Shown: in pieces, positions 1 to 7,799 of the stretch
Numbering within the stretch: position 1 is the first letter of the stretch
How the letters are laid out: each line of letters starts with the position of its first letter
DNA from: LH-M37 sp032251315
Lineage (GTDB): Bacteria; Pseudomonadota; Gammaproteobacteria; SZUA-229
Assembly (NCBI GenBank): GCA_032251315.1
Contig: JAVVEE010000023.1
Coordinates: 1-32,674, forward strand
Direction: 5' to 3'
DNA length: 32,674 bases
Notes under the pieces: model-generated
The model's database searches: none
What the model was told of the DNA's origin: nothing
The model's input: only the letters and a program-made list of their open reading frames with translations
Made by a program: the position numbers and the translations under genes

Positions 1-70
1 GGGCGAATTTCTTTGGTTACTTTCTTTTTTCGCAAAAGAAAGTAACACGCCCGTGGGTGCGCGAACCCAC
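1..70. repeat. Double-hairpin intergenic repeat at the left edge
   Basis: Two inverted repeats lie side by side. The first has perfect 13-bp arms (16-28 and 34-46, GTTACTTTCTTTT and its complement) around a 5-nt loop, with an outer GGGCG/CGCCC pair at 1-5 and 48-52. The second has arms GTGGGT (53-58) and ACCCAC (65-70). The GTTACTTTCTTTT/AAAAGAAAGTAAC core resembles an intergenic palindrome I associate with many gammaproteobacterial genomes, but I cannot search for copies. The element may continue past the window edge. Confidence 0.6.
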
Positions 71-196
71 TACCCAAAACGCTATGATTTATCAGGAAGG
101 TTAATAATTACGCGAATATATAGAGCGTATACATTCGTACGCAATAGCGTGAAACGAGCAAAACCAAGATCTCTCACATGCGTTCGAGAAGACAAT

Positions 197-231
197 AAAA
201 AAAGCAGGACGGATAAACCACCCTGCTTTTT
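197..231 (-). terminator. Rho-independent terminator of nhaD
   Basis: The arms AAAAAGCAGG (199-208) and CCTGCTTTTT (222-231) form a hairpin with a 13-nt loop and T-rich tails on both strands. It sits 26 bases past the nhaD stop codon on the minus strand, where the terminator of the permease-nhaD unit is expected. Confidence 0.75.
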
Positions 232-256
232 CAGTGAAACATTGCTGAGTTACTTA

Positions 257-1723
257 TCAAGTAAAGAAACTCTCATTCACCCACATGTGCACCGCAATGC
301 TCGCGGCATACCCCAATGCTATTACCGGTGTCCATTTAAGATGGCCGAAGAAAGTATATTGGCCCTTGGCCTGGCCCATCAAAGCCACACCCGCAGCAGA
401 GCCGATGGACAACAGGGAGCCGCCAACGCCGGCGGTCATGGTGACGAGTAACCACTGGCCCGTAGACATGTCCGGGTTCATGGTGAGCACCGCGAACATT
501 ACCGGAATGTTGTCGACGATGGCTGAAAGCACACCCACTGCAATGTTGGCATTGGTCGGACCCCACTGGGTATACATTAATTCGGAGGCCATGGAGAGAT
601 AACCGAGGAAACCCAGACCGCCGACGCACAGCACTACGCCGTAGAAGAAGAACAGGGTATCCCACTCGGCGCGGGCAATTTTGTTGAAGACATCAAAGGC
701 AACGATGTCGCCGATCTGGCCGATACTGTTTTCGTCACCATTGCGTTCCGGAACACAATGAGCAGCTCGTTGTTTGATACAACGATCATGGGTCTTCTTC
801 AGGAAAAAGCCGAAGAACTGTAGGTAGCCCAGACCGGTGAGCATGCCGATGACCGGGGGTAGGCCCAGAAAGGAGTGGAAGCTAACGGCGGTAAAGATGG
901 TCAGCAGAAACAGTGCGATGATGCGTTTCGCGCCACGATACATAAACACGGTTTCATCTGAAGCTTCAGGCTGGCCATGGGGAATGAAGAAATGCATGAT
1001 GGCCGCAGGCACAATAAAGTTAACGACTGATGGAATAAACAGATTAAAGAAGGTCGTAAATTCGACCATGCCTTTTTGCCAGACCATCAGGGTAGTGATA
1101 TCACCAAAGGGTGAAAATGCGCCCCCCGCGTTTGCACCGATAACGATGTTAATGCAGGCCAGTGTGACGAATTTGCTATTCGTCCCGCCTACGGCCAGTA
1201 CCACGGCGCACATCAGCAGGGCGGTGGTCAGGTTGTCGGCAATCGGTGAAATAAAGAATGCCAGAATACCGGTCATCCAGAATAACTGACGGAAGCCGAA
1301 ACCTTTTCTTACCAGCCAGGAACGCAGCGAGCCGAATACCTGCCGCTCTTCCATGGCGTTGATGTAGGTCATCGCCACCAGCAGGAACAGCATCAATTCA
1401 GCGTATTCCAGCAGGTTGTGACGCACCGCCGTTTCAGCCAGATGGGACATGCCGTGCTGGGTATAAACCCAGCCAATAGTACCCCAGATTAAACCTGCGG
1501 CAATAATGACCGGCTTGGATTTACGCAGGTGAATAAACTCTTCACCGACCACCAGAATGTAGGCGAATGCAAAAATAATCAGTGCGAAAAAACCAACGCC
1601 GCTGTAGGTTAAATCAAGCGGTACCGCCTCTTCACCGGTGGCGGCACCTGTACTGGCCATGGCCAGCATGGGCAACAATAATGCAGCCAGAGTCAGACCG
1701 ATTTTATTGAAAAAATTGAGCAT
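257..1723 (-). CDS. nhaD: NhaD-type sodium/proton antiporter
   Basis: This inner-membrane antiporter exports Na+ (or Li+) in exchange for protons, giving salt and alkaline-pH tolerance. The 488-residue length is normal for NhaD. The N-terminus is a cleavable-looking hydrophobic segment ending near ALAMAS (about residues 8-24), as in other NhaD proteins. It is followed by about a dozen membrane spans. Family landmarks visible are SPIADNLTTAL (159-169), the glycine-rich NAGGAFSPFGDITTL stretch (198-212) and a second-half VDNIPVM motif near 400, the paired discontinuous-helix sites of the IT transporter superfamily. The ATG is preceded by AGGAATCA. The gene starts 36 nt after the SLC13 permease stop on the same strand, so the two probably share a transcript ending at the hairpin at 197-231. 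Family assignment is firm; ion preference is inferred. Confidence 0.93.
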   Translation of the reverse strand: MLNFFNKIGLTLAALLLPMLAMASTGAATGEEAVPLDLTYSGVGFFALIIFAFAYILVVGEEFIHLRKSKPVIIAAGLIWGTIGWVYTQHGMSHLAETAVRHNLLEYAELMLFLLVAMTYINAMEERQVFGSLRSWLVRKGFGFRQLFWMTGILAFFISPIADNLTTALLMCAVVLAVGGTNSKFVTLACINIVIGANAGGAFSPFGDITTLMVWQKGMVEFTTFFNLFIPSVVNFIVPAAIMHFFIPHGQPEASDETVFMYRGAKRIIALFLLTIFTAVSFHSFLGLPPVIGMLTGLGYLQFFGFFLKKTHDRCIKQRAAHCVPERNGDENSIGQIGDIVAFDVFNKIARAEWDTLFFFYGVVLCVGGLGFLGYLSMASELMYTQWGPTNANIAVGVLSAIVDNIPVMFAVLTMNPDMSTGQWLLVTMTAGVGGSLLSIGSAAGVALMGQAKGQYTFFGHLKWTPVIALGYAASIAVHMWVNESFFT

Positions 1724-1759
1724 AAACTGATTCCTGAAAATTCAAACTAGAACGTTAAA

Positions 1760-3724
1760 TTAGAAAATTAGATTCATCATGGCTATCATGACGATCAGGA
1801 ACAGTATGGTCATAATGCCACCTGCCTTCAAAAAGTCAGGCACGCGGTAACCGCCGGGACCCATGATTAAAGCATTGACCTGATGAGTCGGAATCAGGAA
1901 TGAGTTTGAAGTGGCAATCGCCACGGTCAGGGCAAAGACAGCAGGACTCGCACCCACACCGATAGCAATATTCACGGCCAGTGGCACCAGCAATACGGTA
2001 GCACCCACATTGGACATCACCAGCGTAAAAAATGTTGCCAGAATTGCTACCGCTGCCTGAATAACCCATATATCCATATGTCCGACGACAGACAGTGTCT
2101 GTTCAGCGATCCAGCGCGCCGTGCCTGAAGTTTCAACGGCCAGCCCCAATGGGATCAGACTCGCCAGCAGAAATACGGTTTTCCACGAAACGGCTTTATA
2201 AGCCTCTTCAATTTTTATTACCCCTGACAGCACCATACCCAGTGCGCCGGTCAGCAGCGCTACCGACAAAAGCACATCACTGAACAGGATCATCCCCAGG
2301 GCGACAGCGAAGAAAAATCCCGCCCAACCTACTTTATGTGGACGCGCCTCTTCGTGCGGGTATTCGGTGGTGACGACAACAAAGTTAGAATCGTCTTCCA
2401 GGCGTGCCAGCGCTTCCCAGCTGGTATGAACGATCATGGTGTCGCCGGCCTTGAAAGGCAGGGTGCGGATGTCTTCGCCTTCATAGAGCGTCTTGCCGTC
2501 GCGATGGAGTGCAACCAGTGCGATACCATAGGTTTTACGCAGCCATAAATCGGTGGCGCTTTTATCGATCAGGCTGGAGCTCGGTGGAATAACGATATCG
2601 GCAATACCCGATTTTTCCGAGGAAAGGGCATCGGCAAAGACGAACAGCTCACTGTTTAACTCCAGATCATATTTTTCAGAGAATTCCAGCAGGTTTTTGG
2701 GTGAAGCCAGAACGCCCAGCACGCAGCCGGCGCTGATGCCGGTTTCACGTGAGATGCCGCCCTCGCCCATGTGCAGATTGCCTTCACCACTTTTAACCGC
2801 AACGATGCGAACTTTATCCTGGTGCTCTATATCTCTCAGGCTAATACCCACCAGCGGGCTCTTTTCGGGCACAACCAGTTCATACAAATCATAATCGATG
2901 CCATAGACGCGCTTGAAGTAGTCGGCAGTTTCATCGCTTTTTGTGCCTTTCTGAGCGGCGGTTTTAGGTAATATGTAGCGCCCGAATACGACAAAATAAA
3001 TAATACCGGTGAGCACTAGCGCCAGACCTACAGGGGTGACGGCAAACAGACCCCAGGTTTCCATCTGCTGATCGGCGGGCAATGTCTGGTTAGAGGTTGC
3101 CATCAGGTCGTTGAGCAGAATCAGGGGCGACGAGCCGACCATGGTCATGGTGCCACCGAGAATGGCGCAGAACCCCATCGGCATCAGCAGACGGGACATG
3201 GGCAGACCGGAACGCGCAGAAATACGACTTACCACCGGCAGAAAGAGTGCTGCCGCGCCAACGTTCTGCATAAATGATGAGATAACGCCGACGGTGCCGG
3301 AAATAATGGGGATGATGCGTCTTTCGGTCTTACCACCCACCTTAAGAATGAACACGGCTACTTTCGCCATCAGGCCGGTTTTATCCAGGCCCGCCCCGAT
3401 AATCATTACCGCGATAATTGACATCACCGCGTTACTGGAGAAGCCGTCAAAAAGGTTCTCCGTATCCACCAGCCCCTGTTCCAGCCCCATCAGGGGGGCC
3501 AGCAGCCCTGTCAACCCAAGCAATACCATGACGCTGATCGCGGCGATATCGACACTGACGACTTCAAAAGCGAACAGATAAATAGTGAGCATCAGGATGG
3601 CGGACACCCAGGCCACTTCAATGCTCGGGGTATAGGCTGTCAACCACAGTGCGCCCAGCGCAAAAATAACGGCAGCGATGATTTTCTTTATGGGTAAAGC
3701 GGCTTTTTCGTCAGTCATGATCAT
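1760..3724 (-). CDS. SLC13-family permease with two RCK_C (TrkA-C) domains
   Basis: A membrane transporter of the divalent anion:Na+ symporter type (IT superfamily). It has hydrophobic N- and C-terminal halves and a soluble middle of roughly residues 215-460 carrying two TrkA-C-like regulatory domains. One includes LYELVVPEKSPLVG; the other runs over KSATDLWLRKTYGIALVA. The last membrane segments include SNVGATVLLVP and ATSNSFLIPTHQVNALI, typical of this family. The substrate (sulfate, a dicarboxylate or another anion) cannot be read from the sequence. Several starts are stacked: TTG at 3727, ATG at 3724 and ATG at 3718. None has a clear Shine-Dalgarno site, and I chose 3724. It is the first gene of a leftward unit with nhaD and is divergent from the LysR gene at 3880. 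Confidence 0.88.
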   Translation of the reverse strand: MIMTDEKAALPIKKIIAAVIFALGALWLTAYTPSIEVAWVSAILMLTIYLFAFEVVSVDIAAISVMVLLGLTGLLAPLMGLEQGLVDTENLFDGFSSNAVMSIIAVMIIGAGLDKTGLMAKVAVFILKVGGKTERRIIPIISGTVGVISSFMQNVGAAALFLPVVSRISARSGLPMSRLLMPMGFCAILGGTMTMVGSSPLILLNDLMATSNQTLPADQQMETWGLFAVTPVGLALVLTGIIYFVVFGRYILPKTAAQKGTKSDETADYFKRVYGIDYDLYELVVPEKSPLVGISLRDIEHQDKVRIVAVKSGEGNLHMGEGGISRETGISAGCVLGVLASPKNLLEFSEKYDLELNSELFVFADALSSEKSGIADIVIPPSSSLIDKSATDLWLRKTYGIALVALHRDGKTLYEGEDIRTLPFKAGDTMIVHTSWEALARLEDDSNFVVVTTEYPHEEARPHKVGWAGFFFAVALGMILFSDVLLSVALLTGALGMVLSGVIKIEEAYKAVSWKTVFLLASLIPLGLAVETSGTARWIAEQTLSVVGHMDIWVIQAAVAILATFFTLVMSNVGATVLLVPLAVNIAIGVGASPAVFALTVAIATSNSFLIPTHQVNALIMGPGGYRVPDFLKAGGIMTILFLIVMIAMMNLIF

Positions 3725-3822
3725 CAAATATTGTTATTTTAGGAGGAGAGACATTAAAAATTTTAAGGCGCAAATTCTAATCGAGCCACCTTAAACTGCA
3801 AAGCGAAATAAACGAGCCACTA

Positions 3823-3841
3823 TGTGCTAAAATTTTGCACA
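3823..3841. promoter_or_regulatory. LysR-type dyad in the divergent intergenic region
   Basis: TGTGC (3823-3827) and GCACA (3837-3841) form a 19-bp interrupted palindrome with an AT-only centre. It contains the T-N11-A layout expected of a LysR-family binding site. It lies 38 nt before the regulator's ATG and about 100 nt from the permease start, a usual place for an autoregulatory site that also serves the divergent promoter. The regulatory link is inferred. Confidence 0.5.
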
Positions 3842-3848
3842 GCAGATA

Positions 3849-3878
3849 CCCTGAGTTAAGTAGTCCTGAGTTAAGCAG
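3849..3878 (+). repeat. Tandem 15-bp direct repeat before the LysR start codon
   Basis: Two adjacent copies of a 15-bp unit beginning CCTGAGTTAAG sit immediately upstream of the LysR ATG. They differ only near the end (TAGT against CAGC). The duplication separates the LysR-type dyad from the start codon and would lie in the mRNA leader. Confidence 0.6.
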
Positions 3879-3879
3879 C

Positions 3880-4713
3880 ATGGATATCGAACATTTAAAA
3901 ACCTTTCTCGAAGTCGAACGCATGCGCAACTTCCGCAAAGCCGCGGAAAACCTGTGTATTTCGCCCTCTGCAGTCAGCGCCCGCGTGCGCCAGCTTGAGC
4001 AAACCCTCGGGCTGATTCTGTTCCGGCGCGACCGGCAGACCGTCAGTCTGAGCCAGGCCGGTGAACGCTTTAAGCGCCATGCCCGTTTTATCCTCAGCGC
4101 CTGGGAGCTTGCCCATCAGGAAATCGCGCTCAGCAAGCAGATCGATAAGCATTTGATGGTGGTGGGCGTCAACAGTCTGTGGGAGTTTCTGCTCCAGGAC
4201 TGGCTCAACGATATTCACTGCCATTCGCCCCTGATCGGCTTTCGGGCCGAATCCAGCACCTCCAAGCAGATTGCACAAAAGCTGGAGCAGGATACTATTG
4301 ACCTCGGTTTTATCTACGAACCGCCCCAGCTTCGGGAAATGGTTGTCCGGGAGATCAGCAGCATTCCGTTGATCATGGTGAGCAGTGAACCAAATCAAAA
4401 CGCGGATGACGCTCTGGCGGATGGCTATGTCCGGGTCGACTGGGGCACCCTGTTTACCAGTCTGCACGAAAAGTATTTTCCCCAGCGTCCTATCGCTGCG
4501 GTGCGGGCGAATGTCGGCAGTATCGCCCTCGGCCTGATCGAAAGTTGCGGCGGCGCGGCCTATCTCCCCACCTCCATGGTTAAAGACAAACTCGAACAGA
4601 ACAGGCTTTTCAAGGTCGAGGATGCCCCCGAAATACCGCTGAAAGCCTATGCGGTGTACTCCATGCACGGCGAACACCGCGCCCTGATCGAGCAGCTGTT
4701 ACAGACGTTGTAG
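3880..4713 (+). CDS. LysR-family transcriptional regulator, HdfR-like
   Basis: A DNA-binding regulator of 278 residues. The N-terminal winged helix-turn-helix (about residues 3-62, recognition region AAENLCISPSAVSARVRQLE at 21-40) is followed by a LysR substrate-binding domain. The opening MDIEHLKTFLEVERMRNF and the segment NSLWEFLLQDWL resemble E. coli HdfR. I chose the ATG at 3880: a TTG at 3835 would add 15 residues that are a translated tandem repeat (PELSS twice) and would put the start inside the 3823-3841 dyad. The gene is divergent from the SLC13 permease-nhaD unit, the natural candidate target. The effector is unknown. Confidence 0.9.
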   Translation: MDIEHLKTFLEVERMRNFRKAAENLCISPSAVSARVRQLEQTLGLILFRRDRQTVSLSQAGERFKRHARFILSAWELAHQEIALSKQIDKHLMVVGVNSLWEFLLQDWLNDIHCHSPLIGFRAESSTSKQIAQKLEQDTIDLGFIYEPPQLREMVVREISSIPLIMVSSEPNQNADDALADGYVRVDWGTLFTSLHEKYFPQRPIAAVRANVGSIALGLIESCGGAAYLPTSMVKDKLEQNRLFKVEDAPEIPLKAYAVYSMHGEHRALIEQLLQTL

Positions 4714-4721
4714 TTGTTATT

Positions 4722-4819
4722 TTCCACAGGGAGTGAGGCACTAAGGTAAATCGGGGCTGATCACGAAATCACTTCCAAGAATAATGATGTTTTTCTCTGC
4801 GCCTCAGCGCCTCAGTGGT
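4722..4819. repeat. Eroded inverted-arm intergenic element, copy 1
   Basis: The 4714-4995 gap shows no convincing gene. A left arm near 4722-4745 (CCACAGGGAGTGAGGCAC) is imperfectly complementary to a right arm at 4795-4819, which contains two tandem GCGCCTCA units (4799-4806, 4807-4814) followed by GTGGT. Layout and motif resemble the element at 16054-16152: a C-rich/CGC arm on each side of about 50-60 bp of AT-rich DNA, directly after a stop codon. The rest of the gap, to 4995, is AT-rich and otherwise featureless. Confidence 0.45.
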
Positions 4820-4995
4820 AAAAAACTTCTGTTATCTCAATTCAGAGATTCCTCAGAAACTCCAATGAACACAAAGATGCAGCAGAAAGGATTTATACAG
4901 CTTAAAATAGGCGATTTTCTCAGCTCAATAGCTGAATTCCCGAGATCGATAGCATCGGCCGGGAAACTGCACATTTAAAATCTCCGGAAATTCAT

Positions 4996-5748
4996 ATGGA
5001 TAATCCTGCCACCCTTGCCTCCGCCTTTATTTTGGGCCTGTTCACCACCCTGCACTGCGTCGGCATGTGCGGCGGCATCATCGGTGCGCTGAGCCTCGGG
5101 CTGCCCGCAGAAATACGCGACAACAGGCTTCGGCTGCTGTTTTTCGTGGGCACCTACAATGCCGGGCGCATCATCAGTTACAGCCTGGCCGGACTGTTAG
5201 CCGGCGCCGTCGGCACCAGCGTACTGACTTCGGCAGGCCTGCAACAGGGGCATTTAGTGCTGCAATACATCGGCATCACCATGATGATCGCCGTGGGGCT
5301 CTACCTCTCCGGCTGGCTACCGCAGCTCACCCGGGTGGAGAAAATAGGCGTGCCCCTGTGGAAAAAGCTGGAACCGTATGGCCGACGCCTGCTGCCCGTC
5401 TCCACCCCGCTCAGGGCGCTGGGCTATGGCCTGGTCTGGGGCTGGCTGCCCTGCGGCATGGTCTATTTTGTTCTGATCTGGGCGCTGTCCGCAGGCAACG
5501 CCATTCAGGGCGCGCTGCTGATGTTGGCTTTCGGCCTGGGCACCCTGCCCACCCTGCTGATGGCCGGTTTCATGACCTCATGGCTGACGCGCTTTGCCGC
5601 CAACCCCAAAATCCGCACCGTCGCCGGTCTGCTGATTATCGCCATGGCCATCGGCAGCCTGTACATTCCCATGGGCCATCAACAGCAGAATGGAACTCAG
5701 AACAATGCCGGGGATCGTACCGATCATTCGGAACACATGCATCACTAA
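4996..5748 (+). CDS. Sulfite exporter TauE/SafE-like (DsbD_2-type) membrane protein
   Basis: A polytopic inner-membrane protein of 250 residues with about six membrane spans. The first helix carries LHCVGMCGG (residues 19-27) and a later one carries WGWLPCGMVY (148-157). These paired Cys motifs are typical of the DsbD_2 (cytochrome-biogenesis transmembrane) branch, whose members often sit beside cbb3 oxidase or copper-transport genes. The C-terminal tail is soluble and His-rich (HSEHMHH), which suggests metal binding. Despite the usual database name, sulfite export is not supported by anything here; copper or heme-copper oxidase maturation is more likely, but no cco gene is in the window. It leads a rightward run, with the next gene 12 nt downstream. 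Confidence 0.82.
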   Translation: MDNPATLASAFILGLFTTLHCVGMCGGIIGALSLGLPAEIRDNRLRLLFFVGTYNAGRIISYSLAGLLAGAVGTSVLTSAGLQQGHLVLQYIGITMMIAVGLYLSGWLPQLTRVEKIGVPLWKKLEPYGRRLLPVSTPLRALGYGLVWGWLPCGMVYFVLIWALSAGNAIQGALLMLAFGLGTLPTLLMAGFMTSWLTRFAANPKIRTVAGLLIIAMAIGSLYIPMGHQQQNGTQNNAGDRTDHSEHMHH

Positions 5749-5760
5749 AAATATAGATTA

Positions 5761-6300
5761 ATGAATAGTTCGCTCAAAAAACTTCATGCCCAGGCGGAGA
5801 TCTACACCGCCACCTCGGAACCGCTGAAGCAGCTGAACCCGCTCCTGCTGGCGCGCTTCTATGAGTATTATCAGGATGAGGATGTTGTGCGCACCCATCT
5901 GTTTAATGGCCGTTACGAAAACATCTATCTAAACGAACGGCACATTCCCGAACTTGCGCAGCTCAGGCAGCAGGCCAGCCGGTGGGCCAATCTCATTCTG
6001 GGCACGGCACAGATCGATATGGGTTACTGGTTTAACTACATGCCTGCGGGTGCCGTCACCACCGCGCATCGCCACGATGATGACGACGAACTGCTCTCCG
6101 CCGCCTACTACATTTCAGTGCCGGAAAACTCGGGCGACATCATCATCCAGACTGCGGATGAGCCGGTACGGATCACCCCCGAGGCGGGCAGTTTTATTTT
6201 CTTCAAGCCCGACATGGTTCACGAAGTCACCGAAAACCTGAGCACGCAGGATCGATTTTCTATTGGCATCAATTTCGGCCGGCGAGAGACGCCGGATTAA
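5761..6300 (+). CDS. Putative 2OG-Fe(II) oxygenase-like protein
   Basis: A soluble protein of 179 residues with no signal peptide. The C-terminal half is a double-stranded beta-helix resembling the PF13759 class. It shows YWFNYMPAG (89-97), an HRHDDDDELLSAAYYI strand (103-118) with candidate Fe ligands His103 and His105 or Asp106, a PEAGSFIFFKPDMVHEV segment (140-156) with the distal His154, and Arg165 in RFSIGINF as a possible 2-oxoglutarate anchor. The acidic DDDD run after the His pair is unusual. The N-terminal part (1-80) is shorter than in many family members and is not recognised. A cupin without 2OG dependence is the alternative. It follows the TauE-like gene by 12 nt and is probably co-transcribed. 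The substrate is unknown. Confidence 0.7.
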   Translation: MNSSLKKLHAQAEIYTATSEPLKQLNPLLLARFYEYYQDEDVVRTHLFNGRYENIYLNERHIPELAQLRQQASRWANLILGTAQIDMGYWFNYMPAGAVTTAHRHDDDDELLSAAYYISVPENSGDIIIQTADEPVRITPEAGSFIFFKPDMVHEVTENLSTQDRFSIGINFGRRETPD

Positions 6301-6350
6301 ACTTATAATCCGGCGCGTTTAGCGCCGGCGCATTGCTGTTAAGATTAATT

Positions 6351-6791
6351 ATGACTGAACAAACACCCATCGATAACCTCGGGATAGCGGAGTCGAAGTC
6401 ACCGCGGCGTCGGCGCGCCAATGGCCTGCTCATACTGAGCCTGTTTGCCCTTATTATTTTCACTATCGCCTATAAGCCTTCGGTTAAAGCGGTCTACTGC
6501 AATACCGAGACGCTCTCATTCCAACCGGACGTGATCATGCTCGGCGCATCGTGGTGCCCCTACTGCTACAAGGCGCGAAAATATTTCGTCGCCAATGAAA
6601 TAAACTACTGCGAATACAATATCGAAGATGACGCTCAGGGCACACAGAGGTATGCGCAGATAAACAGCGCCTCAAACAACCCGGCCATGCAACCACTGGG
6701 CATCCCGATATTATTCATCGGCGATTATCTTTTCAGCGGCTTTGAAGAAGCCCGCATCGAACAGGCGCTAGCCGCCACTGAGGCCTTATGA
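6351..6791 (+). CDS. Membrane-anchored glutaredoxin-family protein
   Basis: A thiol-disulfide oxidoreductase of 146 residues. A cytoplasmic basic segment (PRRRR, about 19-22) precedes one membrane span (about 25-41), so the C-terminal domain should face the periplasm. That domain has SWCPYC (68-72, redox Cys69 and Cys72), a cis-proline in PLGIPILFI (about 116-124) and the SGFEEARIEQAL end of glutaredoxins. Two further cysteines, Cys50 and Cys87, lie nearby. A TTG at 6333 is possible, but the ATG at 6351 fits the N-terminal topology better. Its stop codon overlaps the next gene's start (ATGA), so the two are translationally coupled. A reductant for the neighbouring metal or oxygenase proteins is plausible but inferred. 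Confidence 0.82.
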   Translation: MTEQTPIDNLGIAESKSPRRRRANGLLILSLFALIIFTIAYKPSVKAVYCNTETLSFQPDVIMLGASWCPYCYKARKYFVANEINYCEYNIEDDAQGTQRYAQINSASNNPAMQPLGIPILFIGDYLFSGFEEARIEQALAATEAL

Positions 6792-7249
6792 TTTCACGCA
6801 TTAAACAATTTTTCGAATCACAGCTAAGCATCAATAATGAAGCTACCCGGGAGGATATCGACCACAGGCTCAAGCTAAGCTGCGCCGTGCTGCTCTTTGA
6901 AATGGTCAATGTTGATGAAACCATTCATGAAGATGAACGACTGAAAATGCGCCTTGCCTTGCAGCAGCAGTTCGACATCAGCGATGCCGAAACCGAAGAG
7001 TTAATAGCCCTGGCGCGCGAAGAAAAGGAGAGCTCTACCGATTACCATCAGTTCACCTCCCTGATTAACCAGCACTATTCACAGGAACAGAAAATTTTCC
7101 TGGTTGAACAGCTCTGGCACATCGCCTATGCGGACAATGAACTCGATAAATACGAAGAGCACCTGGTAAGAAGACTGGCCGAACTGCTGCACGTACCGCA
7201 CCGGCATTTTATCCAGACCAAACACCGCGCGGAACCTGAGGGGGATTGA
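6788..7249 (+). CDS. TerB-domain (tellurite resistance TerB-like) protein
   Basis: A cytoplasmic all-helical protein of 153 residues with two repeats of the TerB/DjlA-type acidic helical motif. These are LLFEMVNVDETIHEDE (35-50) and, in the second half, LWHIAYADNELDKYEEHLVRRL. TerB domains bind metal through acidic residues and usually act as accessory modules; most stand-alone members have no proven link to tellurite. No other ter gene is nearby. The ATGA overlap with the glutaredoxin gene shows they are one operon. Confidence 0.83.
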   Translation: MISRIKQFFESQLSINNEATREDIDHRLKLSCAVLLFEMVNVDETIHEDERLKMRLALQQQFDISDAETEELIALAREEKESSTDYHQFTSLINQHYSQEQKIFLVEQLWHIAYADNELDKYEEHLVRRLAELLHVPHRHFIQTKHRAEPEGD

Positions 7250-7322
7250 AGGGGTACGGACAGGTTCCTGCGCAATCAGGCGATTTACCACACCCGAATT
7301 CATTAATGACAGGATGAAACTC

Positions 7323-7721
7323 ATGCGATTACTCCACACCATGTTACGCGTCGGCAATCTCGACGATTCGATCAAGTTTTATACTGAGATATTAGGCATG
7401 AAACTGCTGCGGCGCAAAGATTATCCGGAGGGGAAGTTCACCCTGGCCTTTCTGGGATACGGTGATGAAAGTGGAAACACCGTGCTCGAACTCACCCATA
7501 ACTGGGGGATCACCAGCTATGAGCTTGGTGATGGCTTCGGCCATCTCGCCATTGAAGTCGATGATGTCTACGATGCGACCGCACAAATTCGTCAACAGGG
7601 CGGCAAGGTTCTACGTGATGCCGGACCCATGAATGCGGGCAATACCATCATCGCTTTTGTGGAAGATCCCGATGGTTATCAGATTGAACTGCTGGCTGCA
7701 AAAGCCGGCAAACACGGTTAA
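7323..7721 (+). CDS. gloA: Lactoylglutathione lyase (glyoxalase I)
   Basis: Converts the hemithioacetal of methylglyoxal and glutathione to S-lactoylglutathione in the cytoplasm. Numbered from the chosen start, all four metal ligands match E. coli GloA exactly: His5, Glu56, His74 and Glu122. The length (132 residues against 135) and the opening MRLLHTMLRVGNLDDS also match. I chose the ATG at 7323 over the one at 7314 because AGGA at 7311-7314 is then correctly spaced and the N-terminus aligns with the family. His5 and Glu122 with no long insertions suggest the short Ni2+-type class. It needs glutathione, made by gshA at 25118-26695. Confidence 0.95.
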   Translation: MRLLHTMLRVGNLDDSIKFYTEILGMKLLRRKDYPEGKFTLAFLGYGDESGNTVLELTHNWGITSYELGDGFGHLAIEVDDVYDATAQIRQQGGKVLRDAGPMNAGNTIIAFVEDPDGYQIELLAAKAGKHG

Positions 7722-7799
7722 TATCCGACATGTTGCTGCCGCTACTGAAGACGGCATAGAAAATTAATAACAACCATAATCATAAAAAAGGCGAGTCCA

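Noticed and set aside
3740..3790. Strong AGGAGG on the plus strand followed by an ATT codon and a 13-codon frame
   Set aside because: No standard start codon; the peptide has no leader-peptide features, so probably chance.
4784..4978. 64-codon open frame in the gap after the LysR gene
   Set aside because: It runs through the inverted-arm element, has no ribosome site and no recognisable motif.
6788..7249. Tellurite-resistance operon
   Set aside because: Only a lone TerB-domain gene; no terZ, terC, terD or terE nearby.
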